A stretch of DNA of 64,000 nucleotides from Flavobacterium sp. N1736 (GTDB lineage: Bacteria > Bacteroidota > Bacteroidia > Flavobacteriales > Flavobacteriaceae), in contig NZ_CP109994.1 in the NCBI RefSeq assembly GCF_025947065.1, positions 930,001 through 994,000 of the forward strand. Reading direction: 5' to 3'. The notes beneath the pieces are model-generated. The model was not told where the DNA came from, did no database searches, and saw only the letters and a list, made by a program, of their open reading frames with translations. Below, piece by piece: positions 8,677 through 17,310 of this stretch. Position 1 is the stretch's first letter. Every line of letters starts with the position of its first letter. The translations under genes and the position numbers were made by a program.

Positions 8677-9513
8677 ATGACAGTACTTACATTTACCGTG
8701 ATTATGCTTCTGGGGGCTTTTTTAGCCGGATTTATAGGTTCATTATCAGGATTAGGCGGCGGAATCATTATCATACCGCTTTTAACAGTCGTTCTTGGAG
8801 TCGATATTCATTATGCCATTGGAGCGGCTTTGGTTTCGGTAATTGCAACATCTTCAGGATCGGCGGCGGCTTATGTAAAAGAAGGAATTACGAATATGCG
8901 TTTGGGAATTTTTCTCGAAATTGCCACAACAATAGGAGCAGTAGGCGGCGCGTTACTTTCTGTCATTGCACCAACTTCTTTCATCGCTGTTTTATTTGGA
9001 TTAACCTTAATTTTCTCGGCAATTAATTCCCTGCGAAAAAAAGAAGAACATATTGTTTTAGAATCAAGTCCTTTGGCAAAAAAACTGCATTTGCAGGGAA
9101 CATATCCCACACACGACGGACAAATAGTACATTACGGAACCAAAAACGTAATTGGCGGTTTTAGTATGATGGGACTTGCCGGAATGATGTCTGGTTTATT
9201 AGGGATTGGTTCAGGAGCTTTTAAAGTAATCGCAATGGATAATATTATGCGAATTCCGTTTAAAGTTTCAACCACAACCAGTAATTTTATGATGGGCGTT
9301 ACCGCAATGGCGAGTTCTGTTATTTACATTCAAAAAGGGTATATCGAACCCGGAATTTGTATGCCTGTTGTAATAGGTGTATTATTTGGGGCAATGGCGG
9401 GAGCCAAAATATTAGTAAAAACAAATCCTAAAAAACTTCGCGTCTTTTTTGCCTGCCTGATTTTTGTATTGGCATTAAACATGATTTATAACGGACTTAA
9501 TGGAAAAATCTAA
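8677..9513 (+). CDS. TauE/SafE family sulfite/sulfur-anion exporter
   Basis: A 278-residue integral membrane protein with about eight helices. It has the family's two glycine-rich repeats: GFIGSLSGLGGGIIIIPLL at residues 18-36 and GMMSGLLGIGSGAFKV near residues 168-183. Members export or import small sulfur-containing anions such as sulfite, sulfoacetate or taurine, and the substrate cannot be read from sequence. The next gene, a DUF1634 membrane protein, starts about at its stop codon, a pairing seen widely for this family, so both probably form one unit in the inner membrane. Confidence 0.88.
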   Translation: MTVLTFTVIMLLGAFLAGFIGSLSGLGGGIIIIPLLTVVLGVDIHYAIGAALVSVIATSSGSAAAYVKEGITNMRLGIFLEIATTIGAVGGALLSVIAPTSFIAVLFGLTLIFSAINSLRKKEEHIVLESSPLAKKLHLQGTYPTHDGQIVHYGTKNVIGGFSMMGLAGMMSGLLGIGSGAFKVIAMDNIMRIPFKVSTTTSNFMMGVTAMASSVIYIQKGYIEPGICMPVVIGVLFGAMAGAKILVKTNPKKLRVFFACLIFVLALNMIYNGLNGKI

Positions 9514-9517
9514 AAGT

Positions 9518-9907
9518 ATGTCACAGGAAAAATTTGGAGAAAAAGATTTTCAAACCATTATAGGTAATTTATTGCGTTACGGAGTTTGGATTTCGTTATC
9601 AGTAGCGTTTATTGGTGGAATTGTTTATTTAATGCATCACGGTTACGACATCGAAGATTATTCGGTATTTAAAGAAAACGACAGAAATATTTTTGAAGTA
9701 ATTGCGGCTGTATATAACGGCGTTATCAGCGGAAGCGGGGAGTCGATTATATTTTTTGGTGTAATACTTTTATTTCTTACGCCTGTATTTCGTGTTTTAC
9801 TCTCGTTGTTTTCTTTCCTGCTGGAAAAAGATTATTTGTATGTTGCCATCACCGCGATTGTCATCGGAATAATAATCCTGAGTATTTCATTCGGATTTTC
9901 ACATTAA
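9518..9907 (+). CDS. DUF1634-like membrane protein
   Basis: This 129-residue protein has three hydrophobic helices (near residues 24-42, 66-90 and 101-125). It is probably the accessory partner of the TauE/SafE exporter upstream, as DUF1634 proteins usually are. The ATG at 9518 begins 4 bases after the exporter's stop. An in-frame ATG at 9500 would overlap the exporter by 14 bases and is equally possible for a coupled gene. The family is assigned from context and the three-helix pattern. Confidence 0.7.
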   Translation: MSQEKFGEKDFQTIIGNLLRYGVWISLSVAFIGGIVYLMHHGYDIEDYSVFKENDRNIFEVIAAVYNGVISGSGESIIFFGVILLFLTPVFRVLLSLFSFLLEKDYLYVAITAIVIGIIILSISFGFSH

Positions 9908-9929
9908 GAGATTAATTTAAACACACAGA

Positions 9930-10260
9930 GATAAAAGGTTTTTTTTCACGCAGATTTTAAAAAGATTTCAGCCGATATACGCAGATGATTATTCAAATTT
10001 AAATCTGCTTAATCTGCGAGAAAAAAATTGACACAGATTAATCGATTTAAAAGGTTTATTTCACGCAGATTTTAAAAAGATTTTAGCAGATATACGCAGA
10101 TGATTATTCAAATTTAAATCTGCTCAAATCTGCATTATCTGCGTGAAAAAAATGCCACAGATTAAATGATTAAAAAGATTTTTTGCGTTCCGGAGGAACA
10201 AACTATATTGTAGGGATGGATTTTAATCCATTCTACACAATCAATCTACACAATCAAAAT
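9930..10260. repeat. tandem intergenic repeat, two ~115 bp copies
   Basis: Two near-identical copies start at 9947 and 10062. Each opens with CACGCAGATTTTAAAAAGAT and contains TACGCAGATGATTATTCAAA and paired CAGATT/AATCTG motifs that could fold into a hairpin. A shorter element with TGGATTTTAATCCA (about 10213-10230) follows. Similar CAGATT-rich sequence occurs at 14.5 kb. These are non-coding interspersed repeats between the exporter operon and hxlR, and no transposase is present. Confidence 0.75.
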
Positions 10261-10272
10261 TACCTGAAATAA

Positions 10273-10641
10273 TTATTTCCCAATAATCTCTTTGCGATGT
10301 AATTCACCCCAGTCTTTCAATGCCATAATAACATCCGAAAGCGATTTACTATGTTCTGTTCGGGCATATTCAACCGTTGGCGGAAACGTGTCGTAAACCG
10401 TTCTTGTTACAAGTTTATTTACTTCCATATCTTTAAGTTCCTTAGAAAGCATTTTATCCGTAATTCCGTTAATATCTTTCGAAATCTCCTTAAATCGTTT
10501 TGGTCTGTTTGATAAAGCGATCAAAATAGGCAATTTCCATCTTCCGCTTAAAACTTCCAACGCATCTCTAACTGGTAATAATGCTGCCATGCACTCTTGT
10601 GGGCGATGCGCAAAATCTTTTGTTTCCTCGTTTTTTATCAT
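10273..10641 (-). CDS. HxlR-family transcriptional regulator
   Basis: A 122-residue winged-helix protein. ECMAALLPVRDALEVLSGRW opens the HxlR domain at about residue 16, and FKEISKDINGITDKMLSKEL forms the recognition region. Cys17 sits where many HxlR/YodB-type regulators carry a redox- or quinone-sensing cysteine. It is divergent from an azoreductase gene and separated from it by a perfect 38-bp palindrome. In Bacillus the HxlR-type YodB represses an azoreductase in response to quinones and diamide. A similar role here is an inference from gene order. Confidence 0.9.
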   Translation of the reverse strand: MIKNEETKDFAHRPQECMAALLPVRDALEVLSGRWKLPILIALSNRPKRFKEISKDINGITDKMLSKELKDMEVNKLVTRTVYDTFPPTVEYARTEHSKSLSDVIMALKDWGELHRKEIIGK

Positions 10642-10652
10642 ATTTATGGTGT

Positions 10653-10690
10653 TACTATCCCCAAGGATAGCGCTATCCTTGGGGATAGTA
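10653..10690. promoter_or_regulatory. 38-bp perfect palindrome, likely HxlR operator
   Basis: Two 19-base arms meet with no spacer. The right arm begins GCTATCCTTGGGGATAGTA and the left arm is its exact complement. The element starts 11 bases upstream of the hxlR ATG. A further half-site GGGATAGTAA lies at 10699-10708, next to the azoreductase -7 box. It could act as operator DNA for both promoters or as a hairpin in the hxlR leader RNA. Confidence 0.7.
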
Positions 10691-10698
10691 CTATAAAA

Positions 10699-10723
10699 GG
10701 GATAGTAAATGTATATAAGTTTG
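10699..10723 (+). promoter_or_regulatory. azoreductase -7 box with adjacent operator half-site
   Basis: TAAGTTTG at 10716-10723 matches TAnnTTTG exactly and lies 28 bases before the azoreductase ATG. The half-site GGGATAGTAA at 10699-10708 lies in its spacer, so a bound regulator would cover the promoter. No TTG was found at the -33 distance. Confidence 0.45.
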
Positions 10724-10751
10724 TATTGTAAAACAAATTAATATTTTAATC

Positions 10752-11363
10752 ATGAGCAAAAAAGTTCTGAAGATAGTTGCCAGTATCAAAGGCGATACTT
10801 CATTTAGTAATAAATTATCAAATGCTGTTGTCGAAAAATTAGAGAAAGTATATGGTGCGGTTCAACTGCAGACACTTGATCTTTCAAAAGCACCATCACC
10901 ATATTTAGATGAAGTAAATTTTGGTGCCTTTTATGCACCCGAAGATACCCATACAGCAGAGCAAAAAGAAGCTGTTAAATATTCTGATGATGCGATTAAT
11001 GATTTATTAGCAGCAGAGATTATTGTAATTGGTGTTCCGGTTTACAATTTCGGAATCCCGGCAGTTTTAAAAGGCTGGATCGATCAGGTTGCCAGAGGAG
11101 GCAAAACGTTTAGTTATGCTGATGGTTCTCCAAAAGGATTACTAACCGATAAAAAAGTATATTTAGCGATCGCATCAGGCGCTATATTTTCTGATGGTCC
11201 GTACAAAGCTTATGATTTCTCAGAGCCTTATTTACGCGCTGTACTTGGTTTTTTAGGCATAACAGATATTACTGTTTTCCGTGTAGAAGGAACCGCAATT
11301 CCTGATTTTGCCGAAGCTGCTTTACCAAAAGCCTTAGCAAGCGTTGAAGAATATGCGTTTTAA
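10752..11363 (+). CDS. azoR: FMN-dependent NADH:quinone oxidoreductase / azoreductase
   Basis: This 203-residue flavodoxin-like protein matches AzoR in length and motifs: VASIKGDTSFSNKLSNAV for the FMN phosphate loop, VPVYNFGIPAVLKGWIDQV near residue 96, and ARGGKTFSY after it. The family reduces quinones and azo compounds by two-electron transfer with NAD(P)H and FMN in the cytoplasm, avoiding semiquinone formation. It is divergent from an HxlR regulator with an operator-like palindrome between them, which suggests induction by electrophilic or quinone stress. The exact substrate is unknown. Confidence 0.9.
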   Translation: MSKKVLKIVASIKGDTSFSNKLSNAVVEKLEKVYGAVQLQTLDLSKAPSPYLDEVNFGAFYAPEDTHTAEQKEAVKYSDDAINDLLAAEIIVIGVPVYNFGIPAVLKGWIDQVARGGKTFSYADGSPKGLLTDKKVYLAIASGAIFSDGPYKAYDFSEPYLRAVLGFLGITDITVFRVEGTAIPDFAEAALPKALASVEEYAF

Positions 11364-11376
11364 TTGTAAATTATAA

Positions 11377-11425
11377 ATTGTTAATGGTTAATTATGAAAA
11401 TCAATTTAATTAACCATTAACAATT
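11377..11425. repeat. inverted repeat with 18-bp perfect arms
   Basis: The left arm AATTGTTAATGGTTAATT (11377-11394) pairs exactly with 11408-11425 around a 13-base loop. It lies just after azoR and before the convergent thiolase. Related AACAATTAACAATTAC sequence continues to 11490. It may end both transcripts, but there is no T-run, so I class it as an intergenic repeat. Confidence 0.6.
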
Positions 11426-11492
11426 ACGCATTATCATGAAGCATTAAGCATTAAGTATTTACAATTTACTATTAACAAATAACAATTAACAA

Positions 11493-12773
11493 TTACTTCT
11501 CAATAATCATTGTAATTCCCTGACCGCCTGCCGCGCAAATAGAGATAAAACCTTTTCCTGAACCTTTTTCGTTAAGCAGTTTTGCCATAACACCAATAAT
11601 TCTTCCGCCTGTAGCCGCAAATGGATGCGCTGCCGCCAAACTGCTTCCTTTTACATTTAGCTTACTTCTGTCAATGGCGCCAAGATTTTTCTTTAAACCC
11701 AAACCCAAACTCAATTCCGGGCTTTCCCAAATTTTTAAAGTTGCCAAAACCTGAGCTGCAAAAGCCTCGTGAATTTCATAAAAATCAAAATCCTGCAAAG
11801 TCATGTTTGCTTTTTCCAACATTCTTGTAGCGGCAAATATCGGTGCAAGCAATAAATTCTGTTGATTTTTTACATATTCAATTGCTGCAACTTCCGCATG
11901 CGTGATATAAGCCAAAATTGGTAAGTTGTGTTCTTTTGCCCATTCTTCACTCGCTAAAAGTATACTCGAAGCGCCATCTGTAAGTGGAGTAGAGTTTCCT
12001 GCTGTAAGCGTTCCGTTTGTTTTATCAAAAGCCGGAGAAAGTTTTGCCAGTTTTTCTAACGTGCTGTCTTTTCTAAGATTATTATCTCTTTCAAGACCGT
12101 TAAAAGGCGTGATCATATCATCAAAAAAACCTTCGTCGTATGCTTTTGCCATATTCAAATGACTTTGAAGCGCAAGTTTATCCTGATCTTCTCTCGGAAT
12201 CTGATAATATTTTGCCGTAATCTCAGTATGTCCGCCCATCGAAAGTCCGGTTTGTGCTTCTTCATTTCTGGGAACAAGCGGACTCAAATCTTTAGGTCTT
12301 AGTTTTAAAAACAGTTTTATTTTTTCGCCAAGCGATTTAGCTTTTCTCGCTCCAAGCAATATCTTTCTCAAATTTTCGCTCACTGCAATTGGCATATCAC
12401 TAATAGAATCGACACCGCACGCAATTCCGGATTCAATTTGACCCAAAGCAATTTTATTCGCAATATAAATGGCACTTTCAATACCGGTATCGCACGCTTG
12501 TTGTAAATCGCAGGCAGGAGTAGCAGGATCAAGAGCTGTTTTCATCACAGATTCTCTAATCAAATTATTATCCATTGTATGTTTAATAACCGCGCCACCG
12601 GCAACTTCGCCAAGCAATTCGCCTTTCAGGTTGTATTTAGCCACAAGACCGTCGAGTGTTGCGGTCATCATTTGTAAATTACTAACGTCTGAATAAAAAG
12701 TATTTGCCCTTGCAAAAGGAATTCGGTTATAACCCACAATGGCTACTTTTCTAATTTTACCCTGATTTTCCAT
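11493..12773 (-). CDS. acetyl-CoA C-acyltransferase (FadI-like thiolase)
   Basis: A 426-residue thiolase, which cleaves 3-ketoacyl-CoA with CoA, or condenses acyl-CoAs, in the cytoplasm. The nucleophile is Cys94 in QQACDTGIES. The other catalytic segments are YEIHEAFAAQ, SSLAAAHPFAATGG and ICAAGGQG near the C-terminus. The AHPFAATG form and the length point to the FadI side of the family rather than to the 390-residue biosynthetic thiolases. No FadJ/FadB partner is adjacent. An HxlR gene lies 42 bases upstream on the same strand, so the two may be cotranscribed. Confidence 0.92.
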   Translation of the reverse strand: MENQGKIRKVAIVGYNRIPFARANTFYSDVSNLQMMTATLDGLVAKYNLKGELLGEVAGGAVIKHTMDNNLIRESVMKTALDPATPACDLQQACDTGIESAIYIANKIALGQIESGIACGVDSISDMPIAVSENLRKILLGARKAKSLGEKIKLFLKLRPKDLSPLVPRNEEAQTGLSMGGHTEITAKYYQIPREDQDKLALQSHLNMAKAYDEGFFDDMITPFNGLERDNNLRKDSTLEKLAKLSPAFDKTNGTLTAGNSTPLTDGASSILLASEEWAKEHNLPILAYITHAEVAAIEYVKNQQNLLLAPIFAATRMLEKANMTLQDFDFYEIHEAFAAQVLATLKIWESPELSLGLGLKKNLGAIDRSKLNVKGSSLAAAHPFAATGGRIIGVMAKLLNEKGSGKGFISICAAGGQGITMIIEK

Positions 12774-12815
12774 AATATTGATGTAGTTAAATTTATATTG
12801 GATCGTTAATTTGCT

Positions 12816-13184
12816 TTATTTCTTTTTAAAAACGCCGTCTTTTTCCTGAAATGCCCAAGTCGCCATGGCGTGAATAACGGGCAATAAACCGTTTCCGGCA
12901 TTACTTAATCTATACGTTACAAATGGCGGAACAACCGGTTTTGCTTCTCTGATCACAAGACCATCAGCTTCTAATTGTTTTAAATGCTGAATCAGCATTT
13001 TTTCGGACACAGCCGGAATCGTTCTTTTTAATTCGCTGTAGCGCATAATACCAGTTGATAAATGATATAGAATAATAGGTTTCCAGTATCCGCCAATTTT
13101 TTCCATTACATAAGTAACAGGACAATTATCCAAGGCATATTGCTTGTTTTCCTGTATAGTCGATGATTCTTTAATTGCTGTCAT
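12816..13184 (-). CDS. HxlR-family transcriptional regulator (second)
   Basis: It has 122 residues from the ATG at 13184; an upstream in-frame start at 13259 would overlap the divergent promoter and is rejected. The HxlR domain begins at YALDNCPVTYVMEKIGGYW and continues with RYSELKRTIPAVSEKMLIQH. The Cys in DNCPV is at the position used for redox sensing in this family. It is divergent from an NmrA-like NAD(P)-binding protein, with two GTAAGTAC repeats between. It probably represses that gene and perhaps itself. Confidence 0.9.
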   Translation of the reverse strand: MTAIKESSTIQENKQYALDNCPVTYVMEKIGGYWKPIILYHLSTGIMRYSELKRTIPAVSEKMLIQHLKQLEADGLVIREAKPVVPPFVTYRLSNAGNGLLPVIHAMATWAFQEKDGVFKKK

Positions 13185-13199
13185 GATACATACTTTAGG

Positions 13200-13238
13200 G
13201 TAAGTACTTGTGTAAAAGTAAGTACAAATATACCTTTG
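13200..13238 (+). promoter_or_regulatory. promoter with two GTAAGTAC operator repeats
   Basis: TTG at 13208-13210, a 20-base spacer and TACCTTTG at 13231-13238 form a complete Bacteroidota promoter 26 bases before the ATG at 13265. Direct repeats GTAAGTAC at 13200-13207 and 13218-13225 cover the -33 region and spacer. They are good candidates for the binding sites of the divergent HxlR regulator. Confidence 0.65.
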
Positions 13239-13264
13239 TTCTTGTAAATATAAAAACAATTAAG

Positions 13265-14143
13265 ATGAAAATTATAATTTCAGGTTCTTTAGGAAACATA
13301 GGTAAACCATTGGCAAAAGAACTTATTGCCGCAGGACACGCCGTTACAATCATTAGCAGTAATGCCGACAGAAAAACAGCAATTGAGAATTTGGGTGCAA
13401 AAGCCGCAATTGGTTCTGTTAGTGATGCCGATTTTTTGGCAGAAACTTTCGCCGGCGCTGATTCCCTTTTTGCGATGACGCCACCAAATTTAGGAGGTTC
13501 GAATGTAATTTCGAATACTGTAAATGCAGGTAAAGCTTTTGCAGCAGCAATAAACAAAGCAGGAGTAAAGCGCGTTGTGATGTTAAGCAGTATTGGTGCC
13601 GATAAGCAAAATGGAACGGGACCAATCGCCGGACTTCACCAAATTGAAAAAATATACGATGGATTGGAAAATACAAATGTTACCTTTTTGCGTGCCGGTT
13701 TTTTCTTTACCAATTTGTATAATGATGTTGCAATGATAAAAGGGGCAGGTATTATGGGAGCCAATTATCCCGCAACTACAAAAATGCCTTTTGTACATCC
13801 GGAAGATATTGCAGCGGCAGCCGCGCAGGAATTACAAAAAGAAACAACAGGAAAAAACATTCGTTATATTGTTAGTGATGTTCGCACACCAAATGATGTA
13901 GCAAAAAATTTAGGAGCCGCAATCGCGAAAAAAGATTTACCGTGGATTGAATTTACAGACGAACAATCGCTGCAAGGAATGACGCAAGCAGGTTTACCCG
14001 AAGAAATTGCCGGTTTGTACACAGAAATGGGTTCTGGTTTAAGAAGTGGAAAAATTACAGAACATTTTTTAAGCAGTAATTTTGCGGTTGATGGGAAAAT
14101 TAAATTGGAAGATTTTGCAAAAGAATTTGCTGAAAAATTTTAA
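13265..14143 (+). CDS. NmrA/NAD(P)H-binding SDR-like protein
   Basis: It has 292 residues from the ATG at 13265, placed just after a good promoter. The N-terminal Rossmann motif is IISGSLGNIGKPLAKEL (GxxGxxG). VVMLSSIGAD and FLRAGFFFTNL follow, as in NmrA-like and atypical short-chain dehydrogenases that bind NAD(P). Such proteins act as NAD(P) sensors or as quinone or isoflavone-type reductases; the catalytic Tyr-Lys pair is not evident, so the substrate is open. The divergent HxlR gene suggests redox- or electrophile-responsive expression. Confidence 0.82.
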   Translation: MKIIISGSLGNIGKPLAKELIAAGHAVTIISSNADRKTAIENLGAKAAIGSVSDADFLAETFAGADSLFAMTPPNLGGSNVISNTVNAGKAFAAAINKAGVKRVVMLSSIGADKQNGTGPIAGLHQIEKIYDGLENTNVTFLRAGFFFTNLYNDVAMIKGAGIMGANYPATTKMPFVHPEDIAAAAAQELQKETTGKNIRYIVSDVRTPNDVAKNLGAAIAKKDLPWIEFTDEQSLQGMTQAGLPEEIAGLYTEMGSGLRSGKITEHFLSSNFAVDGKIKLEDFAKEFAEKF

Positions 14144-14152
14144 TGATAAAGG

Positions 14153-14359
14153 TGTAGTCCCTACGGGACAAATAATAATATGGGATAATTGTTTTTTACC
14201 AACATGTAATCTCTCCGAGATTTTTATTTATGATAATCATTGTGACATATTTTTAATTTACCAACTTATAATCTCCTAGATATTTTTATTACTCCGTTAG
14301 GAGTTACATGTTGGTAGAATCAATGAAAGACACAGTAAAAATATCCCGTAGGGATTACA
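14153..14359. repeat. 207-bp nested palindromic intergenic element
   Basis: The outer arms TGTAGTCCCTACGGGA (14153-14168) and TCCCGTAGGGATTACA (14344-14359) pair with one mismatch. The inner arms TACCAACATGTAA (14197-14209) and TTACATGTTGGTA (14304-14316) pair perfectly. No ORF lies inside. It resembles a non-autonomous palindromic repeat (MITE or REP-like) and accounts for most of the gap after the NmrA-like gene. Confidence 0.65.
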
Positions 14360-14470
14360 TCTAATTAAAGCTATTGTTTAACATGTGTTTGAAAACCAGT
14401 TTATTAATACGATATAAGCGATTTAACGCAACTATATTGCATATTATTTCTTATTGATTTTATCAAAAAT

Positions 14471-14506
14471 AAAAAAGCCGTCAATAATTAATTTGACGGC
14501 TTTTTT
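14471..14506. terminator. strong bidirectional intrinsic terminator
   Basis: AAAAAAGCCGTCAA and TTTGACGGCTTTTTT form a long stem around TAATTAA, with A- and T-runs on both sides. It lies in the gap between the convergent NmrA-like and MscS genes. Confidence 0.85.
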
Positions 14507-14529
14507 GATAAAATGATAAATCGTTGTGT

Positions 14530-14680
14530 AAAAATTTTTCTCGCAGATTTGCTTCGCCTGTTCGCTATGGCTCGGGTTGCAGATTAAGCAGATTTTGTAA
14601 ATCGGTTAGATCAGGCAGATTTTTTTAATCTTTTAATCTTTTAATCTTTTAATCTTTTAATCTTTTAATCTGTGGCATAA
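14530..14680. repeat. CAGATT-type intergenic repeat with six TTTTAATC units
   Basis: This degenerate relative of the 9.9-10.2 kb repeat (CTCGCAGATTTGC, GCAGATTAAGCAGATT) leads into six perfect 8-bp TTTTAATC units at 14623-14670. The tandem units are likely to vary in number by slippage. The region is non-coding and lies directly downstream of the MscS gene's stop. Confidence 0.75.
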
Positions 14681-14687
14681 ACTATTT

Positions 14688-17051
14688 TTAAGTTGAAAAA
14701 GTCAATCCTTTAGCTTTAAAATTGCTGTATAAAGTCTGACGCGCCCCACTCACTGTTTCTTCGGTTCGGTAAATACTGCACCAGAATTTGATCAGGATTT
14801 TATATTTTCCATCAGAAATCGAAGTATAATAAATTTGCGAAGGTTTTTCATTATTCACCAACGGAAGACTTTCCAGAGATTTGTTGATAATTTCATTGAT
14901 CGCTTCTGGAGTAGTTTCTCCGGTAATCTCGATCGAAATATCTACCAATTTAAAATTATCGGTATAAGTCCAGTTGGTAATATTTTGAGATAATAAATTA
15001 CCATTCGGAATAATAATTTCGGCACCATTTGGCGCATTTATTTTTGTAGTACGCAATCCCATCGATTTTACACGACCGGATTCAGAACTGATATCGATAA
15101 CATCTCCAATTTGAATTGGTTTATCAAAAATCAAAATAATCCCCGAAACGAAGTTGTTTACTACATTTTGAAGTCCAAGTCCCACACCAACACCTAAAGC
15201 GCCTAAAAGAATGCTTAATTTATCCAGAGGCATTCCGGAAGCGGCAACAGCCAAAAGATATCCGATGATTAAAACAACAAGTCGCGTGATCAGTAATTTA
15301 GAATGTTGTCTTTTGTTGATGTTTTCTTCGTTTTCATCATCAATTTCACCAAAAAAGTAAGCCACGTATTTTTGCAGTAAATGCGCTACCCAGATAATTA
15401 TAAAAAACAAAATAATATTTCCGAGGGTAAAAGTGATGCTTCCAATCGTGTTTGGATGGCTCAGTAAAGATCCCAAAGAAGTACGCAGCGACTCCCAAAT
15501 ATTTAAATTTGAAGCAATGACCACAAGCCACATGTAGCTAATTACAATGATAAACGGTTTTTTCAGTGTTTCAGATAAATGTTCGTGATCAAAAATCTTT
15601 TCGATTCCGCGTTTAATTCTTGTGGTGTAAATCTGCAAAATGATAATTTCCAGAATTATTTTCAAAAGAACGCTCAACGCTACAATCTGCGTAAGCGAAA
15701 TAAAAGCAGTTAAGCTCAACATGTTTGAAATTGAAACCCTTCCAAAAATATTATGCAATATCGAAAGCACATTTAAGCCAATAAAAATAATTGTCGCCCA
15801 TTTAAAAAATCCTTTGATGTATAATTGGTCTTTTAAGCTCTTAATTTGCACTAAACCATATCTGATAGCCAAAATATTAATTACGATAAAAGAACAGCGT
15901 TGAAATAAGCCTACGCTGATAAATAGATCTAAAAAGCAAAGAATAAAAAACAATCCTAAAAGTAAAAGCCAGTTTCGCATTGAAACTGCCGACCATTTAT
16001 TTTTGAAAAGTATTGTGATTAATCCCAGTAAAATCAAGTGCAGAAATTCTATAAACAGCGCCGGAGCGTATAAATTGCCTACAACGGCAATGTTTAAACC
16101 AATTACGGCAACCGGAATAATAACGCCGCGGTTTAAATATTTAAAATTAAAAAGCGATAAACTTTCAGCATGACCGTTTTCTTTCAGGTATTTCAAATTA
16201 CGCGAAATGTACCAGCCCAGGATTCCCATAAAAAAAGCAAGAGCAATCAATCCGCCGGCGCGATAGCTTAAATAATAAGCCGCAACACTTTCTTCAATAA
16301 TTACTTTTGCGCCGATATTTTGCGCAACTTTTTCTTTTGGCACAGAATCATTTACGCTCCACAAAAAAGGATATTCTTTTTTACGCATGCTAATTCCGGA
16401 CTGTTCAAGTTTATTGTCGACCATGATTAAAGCATTCGATACGGCAATTTTTCTTTCAACAGTCAATCGTTTATTGTTGTTTAAAATGCCCTGATTTTTA
16501 GTCATCAGGCTGTCCGTAGCTTTATATCTTTTTCTAAGATTTGCAAATTCCTGTTTAAACTGTTTACGACGAACGGTATCTTTTACAAGCGCCATCAGGG
16601 TTTTGTCCTTGCGCAATTCGATAAAGCGGTTCTTGATTTTTTCAAGATTCTGATTTCTTAAATTGATCGCCGTGTTTTGTTCTTCAAGTTCCTGTTGAAT
16701 CTCTTTTAGAACGATGCGATACATTTGCTGATTACGCGCATTTGGGTTTGCACCTTTCAGACTGTTTAAAATTAAATCGAGTTTGCTTTGCGTTCTTTTA
16801 ATTTCGCCAAACAAGTGATGACTTGCGCCGTCAAAATCAGCATCGTTAAAAGCAGTTTCCATAACGGCACTTGCTTTTTCAATTGCCATTAAATAATCGC
16901 TGTCTGTTGCACTTTCCTCAAATAATTTTGAACGTGTTTCTTTTTTCGGATTTTCCTTTTTTAGTGTGTCCGTTTGCGAATACGAAAGCGGTGCAAAAAA
17001 TAATCCGACAAACAACGTCAGTAAACCAATAAAACTTCTTTTTAAAATCAT
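14688..17051 (-). CDS. large MscS-family mechanosensitive channel
   Basis: A 787-residue MscK-like channel. A signal peptide (MILKRSFIGLLTLFVGLF) is followed by a long helical periplasmic region to about residue 230, then about ten membrane helices. The MscS pore and beta domain lie near residues 600-690: LGVGVGLGLQNVVNNF is the pore helix and DKPIQIGDVIDI opens the beta domain. Such channels open under membrane tension and release solutes on osmotic downshock. It is much longer than the 269-residue MscS at 37456-38265, so the window holds both size classes. Confidence 0.92.
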   Translation of the reverse strand: MILKRSFIGLLTLFVGLFFAPLSYSQTDTLKKENPKKETRSKLFEESATDSDYLMAIEKASAVMETAFNDADFDGASHHLFGEIKRTQSKLDLILNSLKGANPNARNQQMYRIVLKEIQQELEEQNTAINLRNQNLEKIKNRFIELRKDKTLMALVKDTVRRKQFKQEFANLRKRYKATDSLMTKNQGILNNNKRLTVERKIAVSNALIMVDNKLEQSGISMRKKEYPFLWSVNDSVPKEKVAQNIGAKVIIEESVAAYYLSYRAGGLIALAFFMGILGWYISRNLKYLKENGHAESLSLFNFKYLNRGVIIPVAVIGLNIAVVGNLYAPALFIEFLHLILLGLITILFKNKWSAVSMRNWLLLLGLFFILCFLDLFISVGLFQRCSFIVINILAIRYGLVQIKSLKDQLYIKGFFKWATIIFIGLNVLSILHNIFGRVSISNMLSLTAFISLTQIVALSVLLKIILEIIILQIYTTRIKRGIEKIFDHEHLSETLKKPFIIVISYMWLVVIASNLNIWESLRTSLGSLLSHPNTIGSITFTLGNIILFFIIIWVAHLLQKYVAYFFGEIDDENEENINKRQHSKLLITRLVVLIIGYLLAVAASGMPLDKLSILLGALGVGVGLGLQNVVNNFVSGIILIFDKPIQIGDVIDISSESGRVKSMGLRTTKINAPNGAEIIIPNGNLLSQNITNWTYTDNFKLVDISIEITGETTPEAINEIINKSLESLPLVNNEKPSQIYYTSISDGKYKILIKFWCSIYRTEETVSGARQTLYSNFKAKGLTFST

Positions 17052-17310
17052 AATGTTTTGTATGAATTAGGGGTGCCCAAATTTAGATTTTTTTACCAAA
17101 CATTCGGTACAAAACACAAAGATTTAAAGTGAAGTTTATTTTAAGATTCTGATCTGTTTTTAAGTAAAAAAATCAGACTCAAAATGTAGCGGAATTTACA
17201 GGTATTTAGTCAAAACAATTAATGTAACTTTTGTGTAACTTTTTTATAAATATATTGTAAACCAGTTTTTTACTGTTTGTTATCTCAATAAATAATATAG
17301 TATTAAATAA

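Noticed and set aside
14623..14670. Tandem TTTTAATC units considered as a CRISPR-like array
   Set aside because: The units are 8 bp with no spacers and there are no cas genes; it is a simple tandem repeat.
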